Notes under the pieces: generated by a model
Seen by the model: only the letters and a program-made list of their open reading frames with translations
What the model was told of the DNA's origin: nothing
The model's database searches: none
Made by a program: the position numbers and the translations under genes
Assembly: GCF_000737245.1 (NCBI RefSeq)
Contig: NZ_JPQU01000067.1
Span: 62,001 to 126,000 of the forward strand
Reading direction: 5' to 3'
From: Pseudomonas syringae
GTDB lineage: Bacteria; Pseudomonadota; Gammaproteobacteria; Pseudomonadales; Pseudomonadaceae
DNA length: 64,000 nucleotides
Shown here: positions 30,835 to 38,948 of the stretch, in pieces
Numbering within the stretch: the first letter of the stretch is position 1
Layout of the letters: each line of letters begins with the position of its first letter

Positions 30835-32040
30835 ATGTCCCTTTCTTCCCCCTGGCGCGCTGACTTCCCAGCCATCGACGCCCTGCAACGGCAAGGCCAG
30901 ACCTATCTGGACAACGCCGCCACCACCCAGAAACCTCAAGCGCTGCTCGATGCCCTGAACCACTATTACGCCAACGGTGCAGCCAACGTTCATCGTGCCC
31001 AGCATTTGCCAGGTGCCCACGCGACTCAGGCATTCGAGGACAGTCGCAGCAAGGTGTCCCGCTGGTTGAATGCCAGTGAATCAGGTCAAATCATTTTCAC
31101 CCACGGTGCGACGTCCGCACTCAACCTGCTGGCCTATGGGCTTGAGCATGAGTTCGTCGCGGGTGATGAAATTGTCATCAGCGCGTTGGAACACCACGCC
31201 AACCTGCTCCCCTGGCAGCAACTGGCTTTGCGTAATGACTTGAAACTGGTCGTCCTGCCGCTCGACGATCAAGGCCTGATTGATCTTGAGGCCGCCGCAC
31301 AACTGATCGGCGCACGTACTCGTTTACTGGCCGTCAGTCAGCTGTCCAACGTGCTGGGTGCCTGGCAGCCATTGCCTGAGTTACTGGCGATGGCCAAGGC
31401 CCGAGGCGCACTGACCGTAGTCGATGGCGCTCAGGGCGTGGTCCATGGATGCCACGATGTACAGGCTCTGGGCTGCGATTTTTATGTGTTCTCCAGTCAC
31501 AAGCTATATGGCCCAGATGGCGTAGGGGTGCTATATGGGCGCAACGAAGTACTGCCGCGCCTGCAGCATTGGCAGTTTGGGGGCGAGATGGTGCTGACCA
31601 CTGATTACCAGCACGCTAAGTTCCGTCCTGCGCCGCTGGGTTTTGAAGCGGGCACGCCGCCCATCGCCAGTGTGATTGGCCTCGGCGCAACGCTGGATTA
31701 CCTGCACAGCCTCGATCAGGCGGCTGTGATTGAGCATGAAGCACGCCTGCACGCATTGTTGCTCGATGGCCTGCGCCAACGGGACGGCGTGCAAGTGCTG
31801 GGGCAGCCGCAGTTGGCACTGGTCAGCTTCGTCGTTGAAGGCGTGCATAACGCTGACCTCGCACACTTGCTCACCGAGCAAGGCATCGCCGTGCGTGCCG
31901 GACACCATTGCGCCATGCCGTTGCTGAAAAGCCTTGGCCTGCCGGGCGCTATTCGTGTTTCTTTGGCGCTGTACAACGATGAAAGTGATTTGCAGCACCT
32001 CTTCAATGCATTGGATCAGGCGCTGGAGTTGCTTCGATGA
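30835..32040 (+). CDS. csdA: Cysteine desulfurase CsdA (SufS-type)
   Basis: PLP enzyme that takes sulfur from cysteine and passes it, via the partner SufE-type protein, to acceptors. Class V aminotransferase fold: the PLP lysine is in SSHKLYGPDGVGVLYG near residue 225, and the catalytic cysteine is in RAGHHCAMPLL near residue 362. The 401 residues match CsdA. It overlaps csdE by four bases (ATGA), and tcdA lies beyond, the CsdA-CsdE-TcdA set of E. coli. The ribosome-binding site is poor (cttagaaaATG) because a repeat element ends just upstream. Confidence 0.92.
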   Translation: MSLSSPWRADFPAIDALQRQGQTYLDNAATTQKPQALLDALNHYYANGAANVHRAQHLPGAHATQAFEDSRSKVSRWLNASESGQIIFTHGATSALNLLAYGLEHEFVAGDEIVISALEHHANLLPWQQLALRNDLKLVVLPLDDQGLIDLEAAAQLIGARTRLLAVSQLSNVLGAWQPLPELLAMAKARGALTVVDGAQGVVHGCHDVQALGCDFYVFSSHKLYGPDGVGVLYGRNEVLPRLQHWQFGGEMVLTTDYQHAKFRPAPLGFEAGTPPIASVIGLGATLDYLHSLDQAAVIEHEARLHALLLDGLRQRDGVQVLGQPQLALVSFVVEGVHNADLAHLLTEQGIAVRAGHHCAMPLLKSLGLPGAIRVSLALYNDESDLQHLFNALDQALELLR

Positions 32041-32444
32041 GCCTGCCCACGGATGCACAGACCGCTCTGGACATCTTCTCCCAACCTCAGGGCTGGGAGC
32101 AGCGTGCCCGTTTGCTGATGCAATGGGGTGAGCGATTACCTGCGCTGGCTGACGACGAAAAGTCTGACGACAATCTCGTCCACGGCTGTGAAAGCAAAGT
32201 CTGGCTGCTGGGCGATATGACTGACGGGATTTGGCAATTCCGCGCCGCCAGTGACGCACGGATGATCCGTGGTCTGGTGGCGTTGCTACTGGCTCGAGTC
32301 AACGGCTTGTCAGCAGAAGCTTTACAGCAAGTTGATTTGCCGGACTGGTTTAACCAGCTGGGCTTGAGTCGCCAGTTGTCGCCTTCGCGCAGCAACGGCT
32401 TGAACGCCGTGCTGCAAAGAATGCGTCAGTTGACGGTCAGTTGA
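32037..32444 (+). CDS. csdE: SufE-type sulfur acceptor CsdE
   Basis: Accepts persulfide sulfur from CsdA and enhances its activity. The acceptor cysteine is C51 in VHGCESKVWL. The length, 135 residues, and the C-terminal LGLSRQLSPSRSNG segment are as in the SufE/CsdE family. It is translationally coupled to csdA. Its last 19 bases overlap the 3' end of the convergent tcdA gene. Confidence 0.93.
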   Translation: MSLPTDAQTALDIFSQPQGWEQRARLLMQWGERLPALADDEKSDDNLVHGCESKVWLLGDMTDGIWQFRAASDARMIRGLVALLLARVNGLSAEALQQVDLPDWFNQLGLSRQLSPSRSNGLNAVLQRMRQLTVS

Positions 32445-33265
32445 GGCGGCGGCACCGAAACTGGCTTGGCCCGCTCTGAAGGGCGTCTGACCCCTGCAAC
32501 AATCTTGTCCACCGCCTTGGTCGCAGCAACCATACCGAAGGTCGCGGTGACCATCATCACGGCGCCGAAACCACCGGCGCAGTCCAGCTTGACCCCGTCA
32601 CCGACAAAACTCTTCTGCAGGCAGATACTGCCATCCGGTTTCGGATAGCGCAGTTGCTCGGTGGAGAACACACACGGCACGCTGTAATGCCGATTCATGG
32701 TGCGGGAAAAGCCATAATCGCGACGCAGGGTGGAACGGACTTTCGAGGCCAGAGGGTCGTTGAACGTGCGATTCAGATCGCAGACCTGAATCAATGTCGG
32801 ATCAATCTGCCCACCGGCCCCGCCCGTGGTGATGATCTGGATCTTGCGGCGCTTGCACCAGGCGATCAAAGCCGCCTTGGCGTTCACGGCGTCGATGCAG
32901 TCGAGGACGCAGTCCAGATCCGGGGTGATGTATTCGGCCATGGTGTCACGGGTGACGAAGTCGGCGACCGCATGCACCACGCAATCCGGGTTGATAGCGC
33001 GCAAACGCTCGGCCATCACCTCGACCTTGGGCCGTCCAACAGTACTGTCCAACGCGTGCAACTGACGATTGCTGTTGCTGACGCAGACGTCGTCCAGATC
33101 GAAAAGGGAAATTTCCCCCACACCACAACGGGCCATGGCTTCCGCCGCCCAAGAGCCAACGCCGCCGATACCCACCACCGCCACATGGGCCGCACGCAAG
33201 CGGTCCAGGCCTTCGATGCCGTACAAACGGGCGATACCAGCGAAACGCGGATCTTCTGAACTCAT
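32426..33265 (-). CDS. tcdA: tRNA threonylcarbamoyladenosine dehydratase
   Basis: E1-like enzyme (formerly CsdL/YgdL) that uses ATP to dehydrate t6A37 of tRNAs to the cyclic ct6A form. The ThiF/MoeB-fold ATP site VVGIGGVGSWAAEAMARCG is near residue 30. FDLDDVCVSNSNRQ and DCIDAVNAKAAL follow. It works genetically with CsdA-CsdE, whose genes converge on it. The start ATG at 33265 (MSSEDPRFAG) is preferred over a TTG two codons earlier. It has 279 residues. tsaB, an earlier t6A gene, is also in this window. Confidence 0.94.
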   Translation of the reverse strand: MSSEDPRFAGIARLYGIEGLDRLRAAHVAVVGIGGVGSWAAEAMARCGVGEISLFDLDDVCVSNSNRQLHALDSTVGRPKVEVMAERLRAINPDCVVHAVADFVTRDTMAEYITPDLDCVLDCIDAVNAKAALIAWCKRRKIQIITTGGAGGQIDPTLIQVCDLNRTFNDPLASKVRSTLRRDYGFSRTMNRHYSVPCVFSTEQLRYPKPDGSICLQKSFVGDGVKLDCAGGFGAVMMVTATFGMVAATKAVDKIVAGVRRPSERAKPVSVPPPQLTVN

Positions 33266-33291
33266 GACCAATACCCCAAAAACCGGCGCGC

Positions 33292-33297
33292 ATTATA
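33292..33297 (-). promoter_or_regulatory. Candidate -10 box for tcdA
   Basis: A perfect TATAAT on the minus strand lies 27 bases upstream of the tcdA ATG. A gccctc/gagggc hairpin lies directly upstream and may also end the AbrB operon. No convincing -35 sequence is seen at 16-18 bases, so the call rests on the -10 alone. Confidence 0.4.
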
Positions 33298-33376
33298 GGC
33301 CCTCGCTCGCCTGAGGGCATCCCAATGACGGGTAATTGGTCAGAAAATGTACTCACTAGAATGAATGATTTATCCG

Positions 33377-34396
33377 TCAGCCATTTTTACCGTTGCGCCG
33401 TATCAGAACGAGCAACGCCGGAGCTCCATGCAACAAGATCATCCGCACCAGATGGTGAGAAAGGATGAACACAACGTTTAACCCTCCACTGAGAGCGACT
33501 ATGGCGACGGTCTCTATAGCGCCCGGCATATAAGCCATCCACAAAGTAAAAGGATCGTTATCCAGAAACCATCCTGCAAAGCCTGCAAACGCCCCGGCAG
33601 TCAGGAGCATCAACATCACCGACACTAGTCCGGCGCGTCCATGGCGGAAAAACTCGCTCGGCGCAATGTCTTTGAATTTTGAGCCAATCAACACTCCGAG
33701 AATGATTGCCGCCAGATCAACAGACCATTGCGGCATTCTGAACCCATGGAGATAGCCGAGTTTGAGATATATGCCGGTCAATATAATTGCTGTGAGCATG
33801 AACGGCGCAGGAACGCCGACGGCTGATAGCAGGCGACCGGATAAAAGACACACAAGCACAAGGGACAGCAGGTATAGAGCATTCTGAATATTCAACGGGG
33901 CCTGCTCGCTCGTAACGACGGTCCCTGGCGCGGTCACGCACAAACTAACTATGAGTGTGATCGACAAAAGTCGGACAACCTGAACAACCATCACTTTGTT
34001 TGAAGCTTTCTCGGACTCCAGTAAATCGAAAACTGCAGCAAGCGCTCCGGGATAAACAGCCAGAATCGCATCCTTGGAGTTCCATCGTTCAGCCTTCCGC
34101 AACCAGAATCCACCTATGGCCATCTGCATAGCAAGGCAGACCAGCAGGAAGCAGAAGCTCGGCAACATATCAAGCGCGCCAAACCCATCAAAAGACTGGA
34201 AGGCCAAACCGGTAGAGATGCCCAATACAACTTGGACGTAACCGAGCCCAAGCCGGAGCGAGGGTGAGACTTTCAGCCTGCGGGTGAGCAGAGCAGAGGT
34301 GAATAATGAGCCAAGCAAAAGCCCTTGGGGCACAGATACAAACTCTAAAACCGAGCCTACACCGACAGCAGCCACGAAGAATAATAACGCTGCCAT
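33377..34396 (-). CDS. AbrB-family membrane protein (putative transporter)
   Basis: A 339-residue polytopic membrane protein with about ten hydrophobic segments. Two similar halves are visible: each ends in a proline-glycine element, VYPGALAAVFDL near residue 115 and YMPGAIETVAIVALSGG near residue 297, the pattern of the AbrB (formerly 'ammonia monooxygenase-like') family. SHHLVRMILLHGAP near the end is also typical. The function of the family is not established; a transport role is inferred. It starts 6 bases after the oxidoreductase gene and is probably the last gene of that operon. Confidence 0.8.
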   Translation of the reverse strand: MAALLFFVAAVGVGSVLEFVSVPQGLLLGSLFTSALLTRRLKVSPSLRLGLGYVQVVLGISTGLAFQSFDGFGALDMLPSFCFLLVCLAMQMAIGGFWLRKAERWNSKDAILAVYPGALAAVFDLLESEKASNKVMVVQVVRLLSITLIVSLCVTAPGTVVTSEQAPLNIQNALYLLSLVLVCLLSGRLLSAVGVPAPFMLTAIILTGIYLKLGYLHGFRMPQWSVDLAAIILGVLIGSKFKDIAPSEFFRHGRAGLVSVMLMLLTAGAFAGFAGWFLDNDPFTLWMAYMPGAIETVAIVALSGGLNVVFILSHHLVRMILLHGAPALLVLIRRNGKNG

Positions 34397-34402
34397 AAAC
34401 CC

Positions 34403-35767
34403 TTACTGCCCCAATGCCAGGATGTTATTGCAGATCCTTTCAGCTTGCATATGTAGCGCATCAATATTACTCACAGCGTAAAACACCCCAGACGTGGGAG
34501 CGCCTATTGCAAAAATATTTGACGGCCCTCGAGCATTTATGACTCTGCAGTCGTCATATCGCACGTTCACTCCCCCATGTCTGTGTCTCGTACAGATGCC
34601 TGCCGATGTGAGATATTGGTAAAGCGGATCCGCCAACGGATCGCCAACTCCTGTAGCATTAATAACTTTAGAGAAACCAAGCTCAAATCCACGTCCTCGA
34701 GCAATGAAACCATCCTTGCTTGCAACTATATTTTTCAAACCTCCATGACAGGCCAGCCGGCCCGCATGCATGTGGTCATGGATCTTCTCCCAGCTCTCCT
34801 TTGGAATGGGGACCCGCAATTGGCGCCAAGCAGCCTGATATCTTCGAACAAAGATATTTCTCTCCCGCTCTGACAAATAATGCCAGATAACGGGAACAAC
34901 CAAGTTTGTCGATGACAGGAGCGAATAGATATCTTCTCGGGCTATTGATACATTATTATAATCACGCATCAAGGCCTGCAAATCAATACTTATACCTTGA
35001 GCCTTAAATTCATCATCAAACATATCCCTCACTGCCTTCAACGCTGAACTCGAACCCGCAAGTTTATCCGCAACATTTTTTTCACTCAACACCATGAGTG
35101 GCCGAGCAGAATAACATTCACTATAGTTGGGAATTCGACTTTTTCGACTCAACATCGTGACTCGATTTTCAGAGTTTAAATCTAACAACCCCAAACAGGC
35201 ATCAATTGCTGACAACTGATTCCCAATCACGCCTATATTATTTGATCGTACACCCGCAAGTTTGGTTGTGGGGTACGGGCTATTTAAATAACCAGAATTC
35301 CCTCGCAACCCGTAGAAATCGACAGGTTCCGGATTACCTGTCGCAAGCACCACTGCGGCATAGCCTTGCCGCACAGACATATCTGTTTGTACGGAATATC
35401 CCCCACCCTGCGGCACAAGACCGATCACTTGTTCGTTATAGATATTGATTGCTGGATGTTCCTGTGTTGACAGCCGCAATGTCTCCTCAACAAAACTTCC
35501 GAACAGTGGCCGCGGCTGATAGCTTCCGGGCTTCTTCACGCCATATTCATCTAGCCATCGCTGAAAATCACCTCGCTCCCTGAGATACATAAGTTCAGCT
35601 GGACGATTGACCAAATTTCTGAATATATCCCGCTGATAAGCCTGCCCCGCCCCGGCACTAGCCGATCCGTCATATACATCAATCAAAACAGCTGTTGACG
35701 ATAGCCTCAACCGATCTATGACTATAGCCCCACTATATCCCATACCAATGACTGCCACCTTAAACAT
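34403..35767 (-). CDS. FAD/NAD(P)-binding oxidoreductase (NAD_binding_9-like)
   Basis: A 454-residue flavoprotein of unknown substrate. The N-terminal dinucleotide site is VAVIGMGYSGAIVIDRL (residues 3-19). The segments LVNRPAELMYL, FQRWLDEYG and PRPLFGSFVEETL are those of the NAD_binding_9 (PF13454-type) family, and VVLATGNPEP is a second dinucleotide-associated strand. The ATG at 35767 is chosen because GAGGGG lies four bases before it; a start four codons upstream has no such site. Codon use and base composition are more A+T-rich than in the core genes. It lies between the ATP-grasp and AbrB genes, probably in one operon. It may oxidise an amino acid or peptide made by the ligase; that is inference. 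Confidence 0.8.
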   Translation of the reverse strand: MFKVAVIGMGYSGAIVIDRLRLSSTAVLIDVYDGSASAGAGQAYQRDIFRNLVNRPAELMYLRERGDFQRWLDEYGVKKPGSYQPRPLFGSFVEETLRLSTQEHPAINIYNEQVIGLVPQGGGYSVQTDMSVRQGYAAVVLATGNPEPVDFYGLRGNSGYLNSPYPTTKLAGVRSNNIGVIGNQLSAIDACLGLLDLNSENRVTMLSRKSRIPNYSECYSARPLMVLSEKNVADKLAGSSSALKAVRDMFDDEFKAQGISIDLQALMRDYNNVSIAREDIYSLLSSTNLVVPVIWHYLSERERNIFVRRYQAAWRQLRVPIPKESWEKIHDHMHAGRLACHGGLKNIVASKDGFIARGRGFELGFSKVINATGVGDPLADPLYQYLTSAGICTRHRHGGVNVRYDDCRVINARGPSNIFAIGAPTSGVFYAVSNIDALHMQAERICNNILALGQ

Positions 35768-35910
35768 GACGCCCCTCATCCATGTGCAAACCTGAAGACC
35801 AAATTACATGCACCGAAAACCTCAACATAAATATTTGATCGAACATCCGCATGAACATTCTTTCTGCAAAAAAATATATGAAGAATAACTTATACAAAAT
35901 GTAATACTAA

Positions 35911-37152
35911 CTAGTCCCAGACACACCTACTTCTGAACCACGCATCAAGCTGCGCCAGATTATCGCTGACTGACCTTTCACTATCACCGTCAACAATAGC
36001 GGAGACGATCTCACTGTTGGTCAATTTCATTCCCGCGTAGTCAGCGTCCTGATTAGCGGTTACCGAGCAATACCGAACAAAGGGCAAATCGATGTTTTTT
36101 GGAAATGCGGTCAGCTTCCCACTTGAAGGTGGAATATTGAGCTGCCCTACTAAACGCAACGGTCGAATTAAGGTACTCATAGACAAAGATTCCCCTCCCT
36201 TTTCAGCATTGATCAAAGCCAAACGTGGATTAACCCCGTATGCTTCAGTCAGCTCCTGATTTACACTGCAACCGCCGAGGCGACAGGCAATTTCGCAGAC
36301 GACCAAGTCTCCACCGTCGACGAATATCTCAAGATGAAACATCATCGTGCCAAGTCGAGGTAGCGCCTGCTCGATGACTCGCCTTGTCAGCTTTACGCAC
36401 TCATTGTGAAGAGGATTTTCCTCGGATAACATTTGCAAACCAAGGCTCTGACCATCCAAAAACTCCAGACAAGTTATAGTCGAACGCACTGGCGAAATTA
36501 TTATAGGATTTCCAGCTATATAAAGCCCATTAACATTGAGTAGCGGTGCATCTATATACTTCTCAATCATCAAATTATGGAATGTAGTGCATGCCTGCGC
36601 CTGTAAATATTCAAGCAACGCGGAGTACTCACGTAACACCTGCACACCACCAGATCCACGGCCATCACGCGGCTTGACTACAACGGGGTACCCATAACGT
36701 TCGACAAAGTCATGGATCTCACATGCGGAACGCACAACCGCCATAGGATTGATGCGCAGACCATGCTGGGCAAGTCGTTGCTTCATCAAAAACTTATCAC
36801 GATAAAACATCGTCGCGTCTTCGTAATGAGTCAGCGCTTCACTTAAACGATCTTTGATCCTCGCAACTCTCAACATGTCAGATTCCGCCAATGCGATGAC
36901 AGCTTTGGTGCCAAGACGTTTTGCAGCAAAAAGCGCATCGATTTCCACAACAGCCGAGTCATTGAAATTTTTATAGAACTGAAATGACGATGATAGCGCG
37001 GGGAATTTTTCCAGCACTAGCGCCTTACCTTCTTGATCGGTATATATCAAGGAGTTTGCTCCTAACACCCCTAGCCATTCTTGTTGCGAATGCTGAAGCA
37101 ATATCTTTACCGGCGCAAATAGAATTACAGATTTCACGGAACGCTCACTCAT
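35911..37152 (-). CDS. ATP-grasp carboxylate-amine ligase
   Basis: A 413-residue ATP-grasp enzyme. DKFLMKQRLAQHG near residue 120 starts the fold, YPVVVKPRDGRGSGGV near residue 160 is the nucleotide-binding lysine and glycine-rich loop, LMIEKYIDAPLLNVNG follows, and FHLEIFVDGGDLVVCEIACRLGG near residue 285 holds the metal-binding glutamates. The layout resembles L-amino-acid ligases and related amide- or peptide-forming enzymes; substrates cannot be read from the sequence. The start is taken at 37152 (MSERSVKS). A longer frame to 37233 adds 27 unlikely residues, and neither has a strong ribosome-binding site. The A+T-rich composition suggests transfer. It appears to be the first gene of the three-gene accessory locus. 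Confidence 0.8.
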   Translation of the reverse strand: MSERSVKSVILFAPVKILLQHSQQEWLGVLGANSLIYTDQEGKALVLEKFPALSSSFQFYKNFNDSAVVEIDALFAAKRLGTKAVIALAESDMLRVARIKDRLSEALTHYEDATMFYRDKFLMKQRLAQHGLRINPMAVVRSACEIHDFVERYGYPVVVKPRDGRGSGGVQVLREYSALLEYLQAQACTTFHNLMIEKYIDAPLLNVNGLYIAGNPIIISPVRSTITCLEFLDGQSLGLQMLSEENPLHNECVKLTRRVIEQALPRLGTMMFHLEIFVDGGDLVVCEIACRLGGCSVNQELTEAYGVNPRLALINAEKGGESLSMSTLIRPLRLVGQLNIPPSSGKLTAFPKNIDLPFVRYCSVTANQDADYAGMKLTNSEIVSAIVDGDSERSVSDNLAQLDAWFRSRCVWD

Positions 37153-37692
37153 TGTCCAACCAACATTGAAAACTCCTACAACCCAAAATATGCTTTCTGA
37201 CGAAAACAACATCCAATTCAGCGAAACACTCAAATATCACCGGACAGAGAGGTGATAAATAATTACTCGTCTTCAGCCGTTAGCCCAGCAAGTATGCGGG
37301 CGCGAAATAATAAAAGATGCCAGACCGTTCCGTAGTCGCTATAGGAAATTTCGTTACTTTTTTAGTCAAAACCCCGATTAAAACTTGACTAATCCGAATC
37401 TAGAAATCGACAAGACCCTCACCGCATAATCAATCGCACCCTCTGACTCCCGTCTGGTTCAGGAACTCGTCGACGTTCCATCGAGTAAATGCCAGAGGCC
37501 AGGTCCGAAATCTCTCCGGCCAATAATTAATGCGACACCACTGCGCATCCATTCATAGGCAAACCAGATCATCTAAGGGAGTTCTGCGACGGATTAGTGG
37601 ATGAAAGCAGCCCCGCACATCACTAAACGGCGGCCTCCCGTCGTCGTTTTGCTTTAAGATAGGCGCCTTTTTCGCGCACTTATACGATCCCT
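37153..37692. other. A+T-rich non-coding stretch between the accessory locus and dapE
   Basis: No supported gene is seen in the 644 bases between the ATP-grasp start and dapE. On the minus strand TTGACT (37369-37364) and TATAGC (37343-37338) lie upstream of the ATP-grasp gene, but their 20-base spacing is too long for a standard sigma-70 promoter. From about 37620 the composition returns to core-like, which may mark the end of the insert. Confidence 0.5.
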
Positions 37693-37763
37693 GTAGGAGC
37701 TGATGAAGGCTGCGAAAGTGGTTTATCAATCAGATCGCTTTCGCAGCCTTCGGCAGCTCCTAC
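37693..37763. repeat. Inverted repeat of the 'gtaggagctg..aaggctgcga' family upstream of dapE
   Basis: Arms at 37693-37718 and 37738-37763 pair along 26 bases with about one mismatch, around a 19-base centre. This differs in sequence from the 'gtgggagcg' REPs elsewhere in the window but is also a common Pseudomonas repeat. It ends 34 bases before the dapE ATG and would lie in the dapE leader if the promoter is upstream. Confidence 0.85.
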
Positions 37764-37796
37764 CAGGTCATCCGCTTTTGATTGGAGTTTTTGTTC

Positions 37797-38948
37797 ATGA
37801 CGGCCCCAGCCGACCTTTCGCCCACGCTGCAACTCGCTTGCGATCTTATCCGTCGTCCTTCGGTCACGCCCATTGATGCCGATTGCCAGGCCGTGATGAT
37901 GCAGCGTCTTGGGGATGCCGGCTTCAAGCTGGAGCCGATGCGGATCGAGGATGTGGACAATTTCTGGGCCAGCCATGGCAACAACGACGGCCCGGTGCTG
38001 TGTTTTGCCGGGCATACCGACGTGGTCCCGACCGGCCCGGTGCAAGCTTGGCAGAACGATCCGTTCGACGCGTTGATCGATGAGCACGGCATGCTCTGTG
38101 GCCGTGGCGCGGCCGACATGAAAGGCAGTCTGGCGGCGATGCTGGTGGCCGCCGAGCGTTTCGTTGGCGCACATCCGAACCACAAAGGCAAGGTCACGTT
38201 CCTGATCACCAGCGACGAAGAAGGCCCGGCTCACCACGGCACCAAAGCAGTGGTCGAGCGTTTGCGCGAACGTAACGAGCGCCTGGACTGGTGCATCGTA
38301 GGCGAACCGTCGAGCACCACGCTGGTGGGTGATGTGGTGAAAAATGGCCGTCGTGGTTCTCTGGGTGCCACCCTGACCGTGCGCGGCAAACAAGGCCACG
38401 TGGCTTACCCGCACCTGGCCCGCAACCCGATTCACCTGGCCGCTCCTGCTCTGGCTGAACTCGCCGCCGAGCATTGGGATGAAGGCAATGATTTCTTCCC
38501 GCCCACCAGCTTCCAGATATCCAATCTTAACGCTGGGACCGGTGCGACCAATGTGATTCCCGGCGATCTGGTCGCGGTGTTCAACTTCCGCTTTTCCACC
38601 GAATCCACCGTCGAAGGTCTGCAACAGCGGGTTGCAACCATCCTCGACAAACATGGCCTGGACTGGCACGTGGACTGGGCGTTGTCGGGCCTGCCCTTCC
38701 TCACTGAGCCGGGCGATTTGCTGGATGCCGTTTCGGCGAGCATAAAGGCCGTCACTGGTCGCGAGACTCAGGCGTCCACCAGCGGCGGTACCTCTGACGG
38801 GCGCTTCATCGCCACCTTGGGTACTCAGGTAGTGGAACTGGGCCCGGTCAACGCGACGATTCACCAGGTTAACGAACGAATCCTGGCCAGCGACCTCGAT
38901 GTGCTGACCGAGATTTACTATCAAACTCTGGTCAAGTTGCTCGCCTGA
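37797..38948 (+). CDS. dapE: Succinyl-diaminopimelate desuccinylase
   Basis: Dinuclear zinc hydrolase that removes succinate from N-succinyl-LL-DAP, continuing the pathway of dapD and dapC. Metal and catalytic residues are in FAGHTDVVPTGP (histidine), GRGAADMKGS (bridging aspartate) and SDEEGPAHHGT (catalytic glutamate and ligand). The start ATG at 37797 (MTAPADLS) has GGAG nine bases upstream, so the TTG five codons earlier is rejected. The product has 383 residues. The stop overlaps the rlmA start (TGATG). Confidence 0.97.
   Translation: MTAPADLSPTLQLACDLIRRPSVTPIDADCQAVMMQRLGDAGFKLEPMRIEDVDNFWASHGNNDGPVLCFAGHTDVVPTGPVQAWQNDPFDALIDEHGMLCGRGAADMKGSLAAMLVAAERFVGAHPNHKGKVTFLITSDEEGPAHHGTKAVVERLRERNERLDWCIVGEPSSTTLVGDVVKNGRRGSLGATLTVRGKQGHVAYPHLARNPIHLAAPALAELAAEHWDEGNDFFPPTSFQISNLNAGTGATNVIPGDLVAVFNFRFSTESTVEGLQQRVATILDKHGLDWHVDWALSGLPFLTEPGDLLDAVSASIKAVTGRETQASTSGGTSDGRFIATLGTQVVELGPVNATIHQVNERILASDLDVLTEIYYQTLVKLLA

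Noticed and set aside
33377..34396. Calling the membrane protein an ammonia monooxygenase
   Set aside because: Older databases use that label for the AbrB family, but no monooxygenase features or metal sites are seen; it is a multi-pass membrane protein of unproven function.
37338..37369. Sigma-70 promoter for the ATP-grasp gene (TTGACT/TATAGC)
   Set aside because: The spacing is 20 bases, outside the normal 16-18; kept only as a remark in the intergenic entry.
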